Shown piece by piece: positions 1-8,330 of a DNA stretch of 46,717 nucleotides. Where the stretch lies: contig NZ_JAFCGY010000037.1 of the NCBI RefSeq assembly GCF_016836705.1, positions 1 to 46,717 on the forward strand, in the 5' to 3' direction. A model generated the notes under the pieces. The model ran no database searches. It saw nothing but the letters and a program-made list of their open reading frames with translations, and was not told the origin of the DNA. Origin of the DNA: Mesorhizobium caraganae. GTDB lineage: Bacteria; Pseudomonadota; Alphaproteobacteria; Rhizobiales; Rhizobiaceae. Position 1 is the stretch's first letter. Each line of letters begins with the position of its first letter. Both the position numbers and the translations under genes were made by a program.

Positions 1-1
1 A

Positions 2-67
2 AAGCTCATCACAACCCTCAACGCCATGGTCCGAGACAACAAACCCTGGAGCCCAGCTTCAATCTGA
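2..67 (+). mobile_element. C-terminal end of an IS110-family transposase (partial)
   Basis: An open frame enters from the left edge and stops at 65-67 (TGA). Its 21 residues include LITTLNAMVRDNKPW, which resembles the extreme C-terminus of IS110-family transposases (an RKLLxxLNAMxRD-type ending after the transposase_20 domain). Only this tail is inside the window, so the catalytic domains cannot be checked. IS110 elements have no classical terminal inverted repeats and a short right end. Twelve bases after the stop lies one arm of a palindromic intergenic repeat, a type of target that some IS110 members are known to use. The assignment rests on a short peptide and is moderately confident. 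Confidence 0.6.
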
Positions 68-78
68 AACACGGTTGC

Positions 79-130
79 TCATCCGTCGCCTTCGGCGACA
101 CCTTCTCCCACAAGGGGAGAAGGAAAAGAT
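79..130. repeat. Single arm of a palindromic intergenic repeat
   Basis: The stretch TCATCCG...CACCTTCTCCC...GGGGAGAAGG matches the left arm of the full inverted repeat at 19708-19829 (TCATCCGGCC, CACCTTCTCC and GGGGAGAAG in the same order and spacing). No second arm follows, so the element looks halved. It lies between the IS110-like tail and the MFS gene. The family may be the rhizobial RIME type; that name is inference. Confidence 0.6.
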
Positions 131-187
131 CGCCGATGTCGCTTTTACGGCGGCCTTTTGCTGCTGCGTAGGCGATGCTCCCTCCGT

Positions 188-1471
188 ATGGCCACTCTCG
201 CTAATACCAAGACCCACATCGACCCGGACCATGGCGCCTCGCCGGCGCCGGTGATCGCCATTGCCAGTGTCGTCGTGTCGATGGCGCTTATTGCGGTCGG
301 CAATGGGTTGATGTTTGCCTATATCCCGGTCCGGCTCGGTGTGGAGCATTTCGATCCGACATGGGCCGGGCTGATCATCACCGGCCTGTCGGCCGGTGGC
401 CTTGCCGGCTGCATCCTGACCGGGCCGCTGGTGCGCCGGGTCGGACATGCGCGCGCGTTCATGGTGCTGTCGGCGCTGATTGCGCTCTCCAACGCGGCCA
501 TCGGCGCCGGCACCTATCCGCTGCTGTGGATCGCGGCGCGCGCGCTTTACGGCTTTGCCATATGCGGCCTGTTCATCGTTGCCCAGAGCTGGCTCAACGA
601 TGCCGTAGCCAACGCCATTCGCGGCCGGGTGATGGCGGTGTTTTATGTCGCCTATGTCGCCGGGCTCGGCGTTGGCTATGCCCTGCTTGCGGCGGTCGAC
701 ATCGCGTCGGCGCAGGCGCCGCTGATCGGCATTGCCTTCACCGCGGTGTCGATCCTGCCGGTGGGGATGACCCGTCTAGCTCAACCGCCACCACCTCGCG
801 CGGCCTCGGTGGCGCTTGGGCGCGCCTGGCGAATCTCACCGGTCGGCGTGGCCGGCATGTTGGCCGTCGGCGGTCTGTCGATGGCGATTTCGGGCTTTGC
901 GCCGATCCATGCGACGGCCAAGGGCTACAGCCAAGCCGAAGTGGCGCTGCTGCTTTCGGCCATGCCCGTCGGCACGCTGATCCTGCAGATCCCGCTCGGT
1001 TGGATTTCCGACCGTACCGACCGCCGCTACGTGCTGGCCGGCGCTGCAGCACTCGCCATCGTCGCCGGCCTGTTCGCCATCGGCTTCGACGGCGGCGCGC
1101 TGGCGGTGCTGGTGGTGATCTACGTGATCTGGGACGGCGCGTCGGAATCGATCTATTCGCTGGCCAGCGCGCATGCCGCCGACCGCGCCGGCAAGGACGA
1201 CATGGTGGCGTTGTCGAGTTCGCTGCTGTTTGCCTGGTCGCTGTCTGGTTTCATCGTGCCGGGCATCGTGACGGCGCTGTCGGCTGTCTATGGAACGCAG
1301 GCCTTCATCTATGTGGCGATCGTCATCGCCACGGGCTTCTGCCTGTTCGTGCTGTGGCGGGTGGCGACGACGCGCGCCGTCCCCGCCACGGAGACCGGCA
1401 GTTTCGCGCCGATGTCGGCGCAGGCGCCGCTGCCGGTGGAGCTCGCCTACGCCCCGGATGAGCAGCGCTAA
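188..1471 (+). CDS. MFS transporter
   Basis: A 427-residue integral membrane protein with about 12 hydrophobic segments arranged as two six-helix halves, typical of the major facilitator superfamily. A loop with the conserved GWISDRTDRR pattern (the A-motif-like loop after helix 2 of the second half) is clear, as is a charged RRVG loop after helix 2 of the first half. The overall pattern resembles the YcaD-type branch, but the substrate cannot be read from sequence. ATG 188 is preferred over an in-frame upstream start at 158 because the extra ten residues are Arg-rich and overlap sequence just after the repeat. It is followed by a convergent MscS gene and appears to be a single-gene unit. Confidence 0.85.
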   Translation: MATLANTKTHIDPDHGASPAPVIAIASVVVSMALIAVGNGLMFAYIPVRLGVEHFDPTWAGLIITGLSAGGLAGCILTGPLVRRVGHARAFMVLSALIALSNAAIGAGTYPLLWIAARALYGFAICGLFIVAQSWLNDAVANAIRGRVMAVFYVAYVAGLGVGYALLAAVDIASAQAPLIGIAFTAVSILPVGMTRLAQPPPPRAASVALGRAWRISPVGVAGMLAVGGLSMAISGFAPIHATAKGYSQAEVALLLSAMPVGTLILQIPLGWISDRTDRRYVLAGAAALAIVAGLFAIGFDGGALAVLVVIYVIWDGASESIYSLASAHAADRAGKDDMVALSSSLLFAWSLSGFIVPGIVTALSAVYGTQAFIYVAIVIATGFCLFVLWRVATTRAVPATETGSFAPMSAQAPLPVELAYAPDEQR

Positions 1472-1542
1472 AGCAATTCCAGGAAAAGTGTGAAGCGGTT
1501 TTCCGTCAGATATTGCTGAAGCAAATGACCAGTTCCACAGAT

Positions 1543-2397
1543 CTACTGTCGGGTGGCGGAAGCCTCCTGCCGGGCCTCCGGCGGCGGCGCCGGAACCGAG
1601 ATGGCCTCGGCATCGAACGCCTGCTTGACGCGCTTGGTGAGATCGATCTGGGTGGCAAAGAAATCCGCCGCCGATGTCCAGTAGCGCAAGGTGATGGCGA
1701 CGGTGGCATCGCCGACGGTGGCGACAAAGGCAATCGGCGCCGGCTCGCGCTTGATGCGGCGCTCGGCGCCGGCAACGCCCAGCATCGTCTTCTGCGCCAG
1801 GTCGATGTCGTTCCAGGAGCCAATGGTCAGCGTGATGTCGCTGCGGCGCACGCCGTTGCGGGTGAAATTACGGACAGGCTGGTTCCACAAGGTGGAATTC
1901 GGCGCCAGCACGTAGACACCGTCTGTCGTGCGAAGCTTGGTGGCGAACAGGCCGATTTCCTCGATGGTTCCGGCAATGGCGCCGACCTCGACATATTCGC
2001 CGATGCGGAATGGCCTGAGCGCCAGAAGCATGATGCCGGCGGCGATGTTCTGCAGCGTGCCTTGCAGCGCCAGTCCGATGGCCAGGCCGATGGCGCCGAT
2101 GGCGGCAATGATCGAGGCCGTCTGCACGCCGAACTGGCCGAGCACCATGATGACGACCAGGATCAGGATGGCGTAGCGGACGATCTTGGAGAAGAAATGG
2201 CGCAGCGTCGCGTCGAAGCCATGGATATGGCCGAGCCCGGCTGAGATCGAGCGTTCGGCGAGACCGGCAACGAGGTAGCCGACAACCAGCAGGATGACGG
2301 CGCCGATGGCAGAGAAGGAATAGGAAACGATCAGGGTGCTCAGTTGCGCAAGGCCGGCCTGCACGGTGAGAAGCGTGTTTTGGGGGTCGATGGGCAT
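1543..2397 (-). CDS. MscS-family mechanosensitive ion channel
   Basis: A 284-residue small-conductance mechanosensitive channel of the inner membrane, which opens under hypo-osmotic shock. Three N-terminal hydrophobic segments (roughly residues 15-100) lead into the Gly/Ala-rich pore helix (AIGAIGLAIGLALQGTLQN) and then the beta domain (GEYVEVGAIAGTIEEIGLF...VYVLAPNSTLWNQPVRNFT), all hallmarks of the family. Length matches the E. coli MscS class (286 aa). The start at 2397 (MPIDPQNTLL) is chosen because the upstream in-frame extension is not family-like. The gene is convergent with the MFS gene and divergent from rsfS. The C-terminus is Pro/Arg-rich and poorly conserved. Confidence 0.92.
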   Translation of the reverse strand: MPIDPQNTLLTVQAGLAQLSTLIVSYSFSAIGAVILLVVGYLVAGLAERSISAGLGHIHGFDATLRHFFSKIVRYAILILVVIMVLGQFGVQTASIIAAIGAIGLAIGLALQGTLQNIAAGIMLLALRPFRIGEYVEVGAIAGTIEEIGLFATKLRTTDGVYVLAPNSTLWNQPVRNFTRNGVRRSDITLTIGSWNDIDLAQKTMLGVAGAERRIKREPAPIAFVATVGDATVAITLRYWTSAADFFATQIDLTKRVKQAFDAEAISVPAPPPEARQEASATRQ

Positions 2398-2567
2398 CAG
2401 AGAAATTCCGGTTGGGGGGTGCGTCGATAACCGCTGTGGACGCCATGGGTTCCGATTTTTTTGAAGATCTCTGGAACCGGAAAGGGGGTGCAACGTTCGC
2501 GCCGGCAGGGCCTGCGTCTTGAAACTGCAACGGAACTCTGCCTATCTATGGGGTGTCACCTGATTTC

Positions 2568-3017
2568 ATGGGTGATTTGGTTGTTCTTGCTGCGAAAGGA
2601 AATACACTGAGAACAGCACTGCGGAAGAAGGCCGACATCGTGCCTTCGCCGGCCAGGATCAGCGTAGACGACGCCGTGTCCCGTGCCATCAAGACAGTCC
2701 TTGCCAGTCTGGAAGACTCCAAGGCCGAAAATATTGTCTCAATCGACATTCAGGGGAAATCGAGCCTCGGCGACTATATGGTTGTCGCGTCGGGTCGATC
2801 GCACCGTCATGTCTCGGCTGTCGCCGACCATCTCCTCAAGGCGCTCAAGGATGCCGGCCTCGGCATGGCGCGCGTCGAGGGGTTGTCCGGCGCCGACTGG
2901 GTCCTGATCGATTCAGGCGACATCATCGTCCACGTCTTCCGCCCCGAAGTCCGCGAATTCTACAATCTTGAAAAGATGTGGCAGGCGCCGGATCTCGAGG
3001 AAGAGACCCTCCACTAA
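2568..3017 (+). CDS. rsfS: Ribosome silencing factor RsfS
   Basis: RsfS (Iojap/DUF143 family) binds ribosomal protein uL14 on the 50S subunit and blocks subunit joining when nutrients are scarce. The core IVSIDIQGKSSLGDYMVVAS, the following RHVSAVADHL, and GADWVLIDSGDIIVHVF...YNLEKMW are the standard family blocks. The start is uncertain: GTG 2553, ATG 2568, or a CTG at 2607 preceded at good spacing by AAAGGA; all give the same domain. It is immediately followed by rlmH, the usual rhizobial neighbour. A perfect 8-bp hairpin begins exactly at its stop codon. Confidence 0.93.
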   Translation: MGDLVVLAAKGNTLRTALRKKADIVPSPARISVDDAVSRAIKTVLASLEDSKAENIVSIDIQGKSSLGDYMVVASGRSHRHVSAVADHLLKALKDAGLGMARVEGLSGADWVLIDSGDIIVHVFRPEVREFYNLEKMWQAPDLEEETLH

Positions 3018-3034
3018 GCCGCTCGCGCGGCTTA
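3015..3034 (+). other. Hairpin between rsfS and rlmH
   Basis: TAAGCCGC-TCGC-GCGGCTTA forms a perfect 8-bp stem with a four-base loop; the first three bases are the rsfS stop codon. No run of T follows, so it is unlikely to terminate transcription. It lies just before the rlmH ribosome-binding region (GAGGCGGG) and could stabilise or tune the junction of a two-gene mRNA. Confidence 0.55.
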
Positions 3035-3044
3035 TAGAGGCGGG

Positions 3045-3527
3045 ATGAAAGTATTCGTTCATGCCGTGGGCCGGATGAAGACCGGCCCCGAGAGAGAACT
3101 CGCCGACCGCTATTTCGAGCGTTTCGCCAAGAGCGGCCCGGCGATCGGGCTCGAATTCTCTGGTGTCACCGAGATTGCCGAGGGACGCGCGCAGAATGCC
3201 AATGAGCGCCGCCGCGAGGAAAGCCAGAAGCTGCAGGCGCAGCTGCAGCCGGGCACGGCGCTATTCCTGCTCGACGAGCGCGGCAAAAACCTGTCCTCAG
3301 ACGATTTCGCCGGCCGCATCGGCCAGCTGCGCGATGGCGGCCGCAAGGCGCTGGTGATCGCCATTGGCGGTGCCGACGGACACGACCAGCCGCTGCGCGA
3401 TCAAGCCGATCTGGTGCTGTCGTTCGGCGCGGCGACCTGGCCGCACCAGCTGGTGCGCGTCATGCTGGGCGAGCAGCTTTATCGCGCGGCGACAATTCTC
3501 TCGGGCCATCCGTACCATCGGTCGTAA
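3045..3527 (+). CDS. rlmH: 23S rRNA (pseudouridine1915-N3)-methyltransferase RlmH
   Basis: A SPOUT-class SAM-dependent methyltransferase that methylates pseudouridine 1915 in helix 69 of 23S rRNA in the assembled 70S ribosome. The protein is 160 residues, the usual length. LFLLDERGKNLSSDDFA, AIGGADGH and the C-terminal LSGHPYHRS are diagnostic family motifs forming the trefoil-knot SAM site and catalytic tail. It starts at ATG 3045, 27 bases after the rsfS stop, with GAGGCGGG upstream. Co-occurrence with rsfS is widely conserved and suggests co-transcription. Confidence 0.96.
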   Translation: MKVFVHAVGRMKTGPERELADRYFERFAKSGPAIGLEFSGVTEIAEGRAQNANERRREESQKLQAQLQPGTALFLLDERGKNLSSDDFAGRIGQLRDGGRKALVIAIGGADGHDQPLRDQADLVLSFGAATWPHQLVRVMLGEQLYRAATILSGHPYHRS

Positions 3528-3650
3528 ACCGGTGGACGCAATCACCGTCATACCGATTTCCGCCCCAATGCGCGGCTGTCTTATGCTAGGCTTCGGTTTC
3601 GATCATGGTTGATGGTTCGTTAACGAAGCCACGCATAGAGTCGGGCTTCA

Positions 3651-4994
3651 ATGGCTGACAACGGGAAATCAGGAACGGGCTTCTGGCACGCACGCTGCGG
3701 CATCGCTGCAGCCGTGGTTTTGCTGTCGCTCGGCCTTGTGCGGGCCGAAAACACGCTCGACGTGGCGCCCGATCCGGACCAGAGCCGGGCCGAATATGAG
3801 AAGGTGTCGGCCGAGATCACGCTGTCGTCCGAACGGCTGGCCAAGCTTGCCGCCGACATTGCGGCGGTCAAGAAGGACCATGCTTCGATCACCGCGGCGC
3901 TGATCCAGTCGGCGATGACCGAGCAGAAGCTCGGCCAGGACATCGAGGATATCGGCGCCAGGCTGGAGGGGCTGAAGGGCGAGGAACAGAAGATCCGCGG
4001 CTCGCTGGCGGCACGGCGCGACGTGCTGGCTGAAGTGCTGGGCGCGTTGCAGCGAATGGGGCTCAATCCGCCGCCGGCGATCCTGGTCAAGCCGGAAGAC
4101 GCGCTGTCGTCGGTGCGCAGCGCCATCCTGCTCGGCGCGGTGGTGCCGGAACTGCGCCAGCAGACCGACAAATTGCTGGCCGACCTCAAGGAACAGACGC
4201 GGGTAACGGCCTCGATCGAGGCCGAGCGGACCCGGCTGACGGCGGCGGTCGGCGAGCAGACGGCGGAAAAGAAACGCCTCTCCATGCTGCTCGAAGCCAA
4301 GCAGAAGCTCGAGGCGGACACCTGGACCGCAATGGTGGCGGAAAAGCAGCGCTCCCAGGCGCTTGCGGCCAAGGCCGGCAGCCTGAAGGAACTGATCGCC
4401 TCGCTCGAGGCCGACAAGAGCCGCAAGGCGGCCGATGCAGTTAAGGCAGGCGAGCAGAAGGCGGCTGACGGCGACAAGCCGGACGCGGATACCACCGCGT
4501 CGACGGAACTGGCGTCACTGCCGGTGCCGGAAGGCAACCGTCTCACTGCATCGGCGCCGTTTTCGGCGCTTCAGGGCCAGGTCGCGCTGCCGGTCACCGG
4601 CAAGATCAAGCGCCGTTTCGGGACCGATGACGGTAACGGCGCGGTGATGCTTGGCGACATGGTTGCGACACAATCGGGAGCCATCGTCACAGCACCGGCG
4701 GACGGAAATGTGCTTTATGCGGGGCCTTTTCGCTCCTATGGTCAACTCTTGATCCTCAATGCGGGAGACGGCTATCATGTCGTCCTGGCGGGGATGAGCA
4801 GAATCAGCGTCGCGTCTGGCCAGTCGGTGCTCGCAGGAGAGCCGGTCGGCGCGATGGGAGAGGCCCGGGTGGCAAGCACCTCGGCCTCGAAGAATGGAAA
4901 TGCCACGCCGGAACTCTACGTCGAGTTCCGCAAGGATGGAAAACCCGTCGATCCGACCCCATGGTGGGCGGACCGCTTCTCTGGAAGGACGTGA
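3651..4994 (+). CDS. EnvC-like murein hydrolase activator (degenerate M23/LytM)
   Basis: A 447-residue envelope protein. An N-terminal membrane or signal segment (about residues 12-32) is followed by a long Ala/Glu/Lys/Leu coiled coil (about 45-260) and a C-terminal LytM/M23 domain (about 305-440). In active M23 enzymes the zinc ligands come from HxxxD and HxH motifs. Here the first is replaced (GAVMLGDMVA) and the last reads ELYVEFRKDGKPVDP, so only the middle histidine (GYHVVLAG) remains. This matches EnvC-type proteins, which activate amidases rather than cut peptidoglycan. The next genes, ctpA and a divergent polysaccharide deacetylase, are the usual partners (compare E. coli envC-yibQ). 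Likely role: control of septal peptidoglycan hydrolysis in the periplasm. Confidence 0.9.
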   Translation: MADNGKSGTGFWHARCGIAAAVVLLSLGLVRAENTLDVAPDPDQSRAEYEKVSAEITLSSERLAKLAADIAAVKKDHASITAALIQSAMTEQKLGQDIEDIGARLEGLKGEEQKIRGSLAARRDVLAEVLGALQRMGLNPPPAILVKPEDALSSVRSAILLGAVVPELRQQTDKLLADLKEQTRVTASIEAERTRLTAAVGEQTAEKKRLSMLLEAKQKLEADTWTAMVAEKQRSQALAAKAGSLKELIASLEADKSRKAADAVKAGEQKAADGDKPDADTTASTELASLPVPEGNRLTASAPFSALQGQVALPVTGKIKRRFGTDDGNGAVMLGDMVATQSGAIVTAPADGNVLYAGPFRSYGQLLILNAGDGYHVVLAGMSRISVASGQSVLAGEPVGAMGEARVASTSASKNGNATPELYVEFRKDGKPVDPTPWWADRFSGRT

Positions 4995-4995
4995 A

Positions 4996-6321
4996 ATGAT
5001 GCGGAAACTGTCGCTTCTTATTGCCGGTGCGCTGATGGGCGCGTCAGCGATGAGCCTGGTCTATGGCGCGCCCGGCTCGACGGCGAACGCTGCAGGCTCC
5101 GAAACCTACAAGCAACTGGCGATCTTCGGCGACATCTTCGAGCGCGTGCGGGCGCAGTATGTGACGCCGCCGGACGACAAGTCGCTGGTCGAAAACGCCA
5201 TCAACGGCATGCTCGCTTCGCTCGATCCGCACTCGTCCTACATGAATGCCGAGCAGGCGCAGGACATGCGCGTGCAGACCAAGGGTGAGTTCGGCGGCCT
5301 CGGCATCGAGGTCACCATGGAGAACGACCTGGTCAAGGTGATCACGCCGATCGACGACACACCGGCCGCCAAGGCAGGCGTGCTGGCCGGCGACTATATC
5401 GCCAAGATCGACGGCGAAGAGGTTCGCGGCCTGACGCTGAACGACGCGGTCGAGAAGATGCGCGGCCTGGTCAACACGCCGATCAAGCTCACCATCCTGC
5501 GCCAGGGCGCCGACAAGCCGATCGAGCTGACGGTTGTGCGCGACATCATCAAGGTCAAGGCGGTCAAGTTCCGGGTCGAGAACGACATCGGCTACATGAA
5601 GATCACCTCCTTCACCGAAAAGACCTATGACGACCTCGAGAACGCTATCGACACCATCAAGAAGCAGGTGCCGAACGACAAGCTCAAGGGCTATGTGCTC
5701 GATCTGCGCCTCAACCCGGGCGGTCTGCTAGACCAGGCGGTGAGCGTGTCCGACGCCTTCCTCGACCGTGGCGAGATTGTCTCGACCCGCGGCCGCGACC
5801 CGAAGGATGTCACCCGCTTCGACGCCAAGGCAGGCGACGACATCGGCGCCAAGCCGCTGATCGTTCTGGTCAATGGCGGTTCGGCCAGTGCTTCGGAAAT
5901 CGTTGCCGGCGCGCTGCAGGACCTGCGCCGCGCCACCGTGGTCGGCACGCAGTCCTTCGGCAAGGGCTCGGTGCAGACCATCATCCCGCTTGGCGAGAAC
6001 GGCGCGCTGCGTCTGACGACGGCGCTTTATTACACGCCGTCCGGCAAGTCGATCCAGGGCAAAGGCATTACGCCCGACATCAAGGTCGACCAGCCGCTGC
6101 CGCCCGAACTGCAGGGCAGGGACCTGACGCGTGGCGAATCGGACCTCAAGGGCCACATCAAGGGCGCCGACGAGAGCGATACCGGTTCGGGCTCGGCTGC
6201 CTATGTGCCGCCGGATCCGAAGGACGATCTGCAGCTCATCTACGCCGAACAGTTGCTGCGCGGCCAGAAGACCGATCCGGCGTTCCCGCCGAATCCGGAG
6301 AAGGCCGTGCTCAACCAGTAA
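4996..6321 (+). CDS. ctpA: Carboxyl-terminal processing protease CtpA (S41)
   Basis: A 441-residue periplasmic serine protease that trims or degrades proteins from their C-termini. A signal peptide (residues 1-33) precedes an N-terminal helical region, a PDZ domain (about 95-180, GGLGIEV...AGVLAGDYIAKIDG) and the S41 catalytic core. The Ser/Lys dyad region is visible as GSASASE (295-301) and SFGKGSVQ (Lys 323). The C-terminal tail is Asp/Pro-rich. The gene starts two bases after the M23 stop, with GGAAGGACG overlapping the end of that gene as ribosome-binding site, so the two are clearly co-translated. ATG 4996 was chosen over a longer in-frame start inside the upstream gene. Confidence 0.95.
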   Translation: MMRKLSLLIAGALMGASAMSLVYGAPGSTANAAGSETYKQLAIFGDIFERVRAQYVTPPDDKSLVENAINGMLASLDPHSSYMNAEQAQDMRVQTKGEFGGLGIEVTMENDLVKVITPIDDTPAAKAGVLAGDYIAKIDGEEVRGLTLNDAVEKMRGLVNTPIKLTILRQGADKPIELTVVRDIIKVKAVKFRVENDIGYMKITSFTEKTYDDLENAIDTIKKQVPNDKLKGYVLDLRLNPGGLLDQAVSVSDAFLDRGEIVSTRGRDPKDVTRFDAKAGDDIGAKPLIVLVNGGSASASEIVAGALQDLRRATVVGTQSFGKGSVQTIIPLGENGALRLTTALYYTPSGKSIQGKGITPDIKVDQPLPPELQGRDLTRGESDLKGHIKGADESDTGSGSAAYVPPDPKDDLQLIYAEQLLRGQKTDPAFPPNPEKAVLNQ

Positions 6322-6507
6322 GTCGACAGGCGGCTCTGGCTGCCTGATCGAAGCATGCAATGCTGCCGGGACCGCAAGGTTCCGGCAGTTTGATTCGGAG
6401 GCAGTGGCTGGAGAGCGGTGCCTCAAAAGGCGCCGAGGACGCGCCATCAGTTTTGGATCTGCGCATGGCGAAAAGGTTTCGCTGATCATGCTCCCCGGGG
6501 ATACGGC

Positions 6508-7686
6508 TTGGCTGACATCGGCAAGGACATAGAACGCCCGCTCGGACAGACCGTCCGGCCGCGCGCTGCGTCGCGCGGGTTGAGCGCCCGTACTGTCGCG
6601 ACGACGCTGGTCGTCCTGGCCGCGCTCGGCATCTCCGGCGCGATCGCGCTTCGCGAAAAGCCGTTCCGCAAGCCCGAACAGGCGGCGGTCTCGACGCCGA
6701 AGGTGACGGCGGCGGCGGAGCCTGCCGCGGCGGCACCGACTGCCGAGCCCGCGGCGCCGAAGGCGGAAACGCCGCCCAAGGCAGCCGGGCCGCAGATCAT
6801 TCATGTGCAGACCCAGGAGGGCGACGGTCCGGCGAATGCGGCCATCGTCATCCATGACCCGTCGACGATCGGTCAGAATCTGAAGATCGCACATATTCCT
6901 GACAAGGCGCTGATCGAGGCCAGCGACACCGGCCCGCTGCCGGTACGCGCCGCCGACGGCAGGCGGCCGTTCGACGTCTATGCGCGGCCATGGTCGGGCT
7001 CACGCGGCGCCCGCGTGGCGATTGTCATCGGTGGGCTTGCGGTGTCGCAGACCGGCACCCAGGCCGCGATCGCCAAGCTGCCGGCGGAAGTGACGCTAGC
7101 CTTTGCGCCGCAAGGCAACAGCATCGGCCGCTGGATGCAGGCGGCACGGCAAAGCGGGCATGAGGTGGTCATGCAGGTGCCGCTCGAACCGTTCGACTAT
7201 CCCAACGTCAACCCCGGCCGCAACACGCTGACGGTGGCGGCGAGCCCGGACGACAACCTGAAGAGCCTGCGCTGGGCGCTGTCGCGGACCACCAATTATA
7301 CCGGGGTCATGAACTATATGGGCGCGCGCTTTTCCGCCGACGCGACGGCGATGGGACCGTTCATGGCCGAGCTAGGCAAACGCGGCCTTGCCTATATCGA
7401 CGACGGCTCGTCCGCGCGGAGCCTGGCGCCCGATCTCGCTTTGAAGGACGGCGTGCCGTTTGTCGCCGGCGATATGGCGATCGATGCCGTGCAGGATCGC
7501 GGAGCTATCCTGAAAAAGCTCGACGCGCTGGAAGCCACAGCGCGCGCCAAAGGCTCCGCCGTCGGCATCGGCTCGGCCTTCGATCTCACCGTCGACACGG
7601 TTGCGGCATGGGTGCTCGAGGCGAAAAAGCGCGGCATCGAGATCGTGCCGATCTCGGCGGTGGCCATCGACCCGGAAAAAAATTAG
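6508..7686 (+). CDS. Divergent polysaccharide deacetylase family protein (YibQ-like)
   Basis: A 392-residue protein with one N-terminal transmembrane helix (about residues 30-50), an Ala/Pro/Glu-rich linker (about 55-95) and a C-terminal divergent polysaccharide deacetylase domain (DUF610). Family blocks include RVAIVIGGLAVSQTGTQAAI, LAFAPQGNS, GHEVVMQVPLEPFDYPNVNPG and YTGVMNYMGARFSAD. The periplasmic domain's activity is unproven in the family. The start is a TTG at 6508 (MADIGKDIERPLG) with GGGGA at 6497-6501; an in-frame upstream frame to 6418 is not family-like. It follows ctpA in the conserved envelope group. The region 6322-6507 holds no other gene. Confidence 0.88.
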   Translation: MADIGKDIERPLGQTVRPRAASRGLSARTVATTLVVLAALGISGAIALREKPFRKPEQAAVSTPKVTAAAEPAAAAPTAEPAAPKAETPPKAAGPQIIHVQTQEGDGPANAAIVIHDPSTIGQNLKIAHIPDKALIEASDTGPLPVRAADGRRPFDVYARPWSGSRGARVAIVIGGLAVSQTGTQAAIAKLPAEVTLAFAPQGNSIGRWMQAARQSGHEVVMQVPLEPFDYPNVNPGRNTLTVAASPDDNLKSLRWALSRTTNYTGVMNYMGARFSADATAMGPFMAELGKRGLAYIDDGSSARSLAPDLALKDGVPFVAGDMAIDAVQDRGAILKKLDALEATARAKGSAVGIGSAFDLTVDTVAAWVLEAKKRGIEIVPISAVAIDPEKN

Positions 7687-7717
7687 CGCGAACTCCCGAA
7701 ACGGCTGGACCTGACTG

Positions 7718-8230
7718 ATGGCTAAAAAGATCGATCCCGAGACGCTGCCCTACCGCCCCTGCGTCGGACTGATGATCCTCAATGGCGACGGGATGGTCTG
7801 GGTCGGCCATCGCATCGCCGAGCCGGACAGCGAATTTGCCGGCACGAAGCAACTCTGGCAGATGCCGCAAGGCGGCATCGACAAGGGCGAGGAGCCGCTG
7901 CAGGCGGCCGGGCGCGAGCTCTATGAGGAGACCGGCATGCGCTCGGTCACGCTGCTGGCCGAGGCGCCGCACTGGATCAATTACGATCTGCCGGCCGATC
8001 TGGTCGGCATCGCCTTCAAGGGCCGCTATCGTGGCCAGACGCAGAAATGGTTCGCCTACCGCTTTTACGGCGAGACCAGCGAGATCCAGATCAATCCGCC
8101 GCCCGGCGGCCATGCCGCCGAATTCGATGAATGGGCCTGGCGGCCGATGCAGGACCTGCCCGACCTGATCGTGCCGTTCAAGCGCAAGGTCTATGAGGAT
8201 GTGGTGGCGGCATTCCGGCATCTCGCGTAG
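7718..8230 (+). CDS. rppH: RNA pyrophosphohydrolase RppH (Nudix)
   Basis: A 170-residue Nudix hydrolase that removes pyrophosphate from the 5' end of triphosphorylated RNA, starting mRNA decay; rhizobial and Bartonella orthologues are also called IalA. The Nudix box is intact: GGIDKGEEPLQAAGRELYEETG fits GX5EX7REUXEEXGU. Other family blocks are YRPCVGLMILN near the N-terminus, LWQMPQGG before the box, and QKWFAYRF after it. ATG 7718 lies 31 bases after the deacetylase stop in the same direction, so it probably belongs to the same transcription unit. It is followed by a large palindromic repeat. Confidence 0.95.
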   Translation: MAKKIDPETLPYRPCVGLMILNGDGMVWVGHRIAEPDSEFAGTKQLWQMPQGGIDKGEEPLQAAGRELYEETGMRSVTLLAEAPHWINYDLPADLVGIAFKGRYRGQTQKWFAYRFYGETSEIQINPPPGGHAAEFDEWAWRPMQDLPDLIVPFKRKVYEDVVAAFRHLA

Positions 8231-8330
8231 GCGGATTTGAGCAGCCAGGTTCGCATGGTAAGAAATCCATGCTTTATTGGTTGAAGCATGGACGACGCCC
8301 GGCAATCGCCCCCTAGCGCTGCGTTGGCGC

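Noticed and set aside
6322..6507. Possible small gene between ctpA and the deacetylase
   Set aside because: The in-frame extension of the deacetylase from 6418 and the overlapping frame at 6131-6532 lack family resemblance; the TTG at 6508 with GGGGA is a better start.
5728..6894. A 388-codon open frame on the minus strand opposite ctpA and the deacetylase
   Set aside because: Arg-rich composition and no family match; it spans two real genes.
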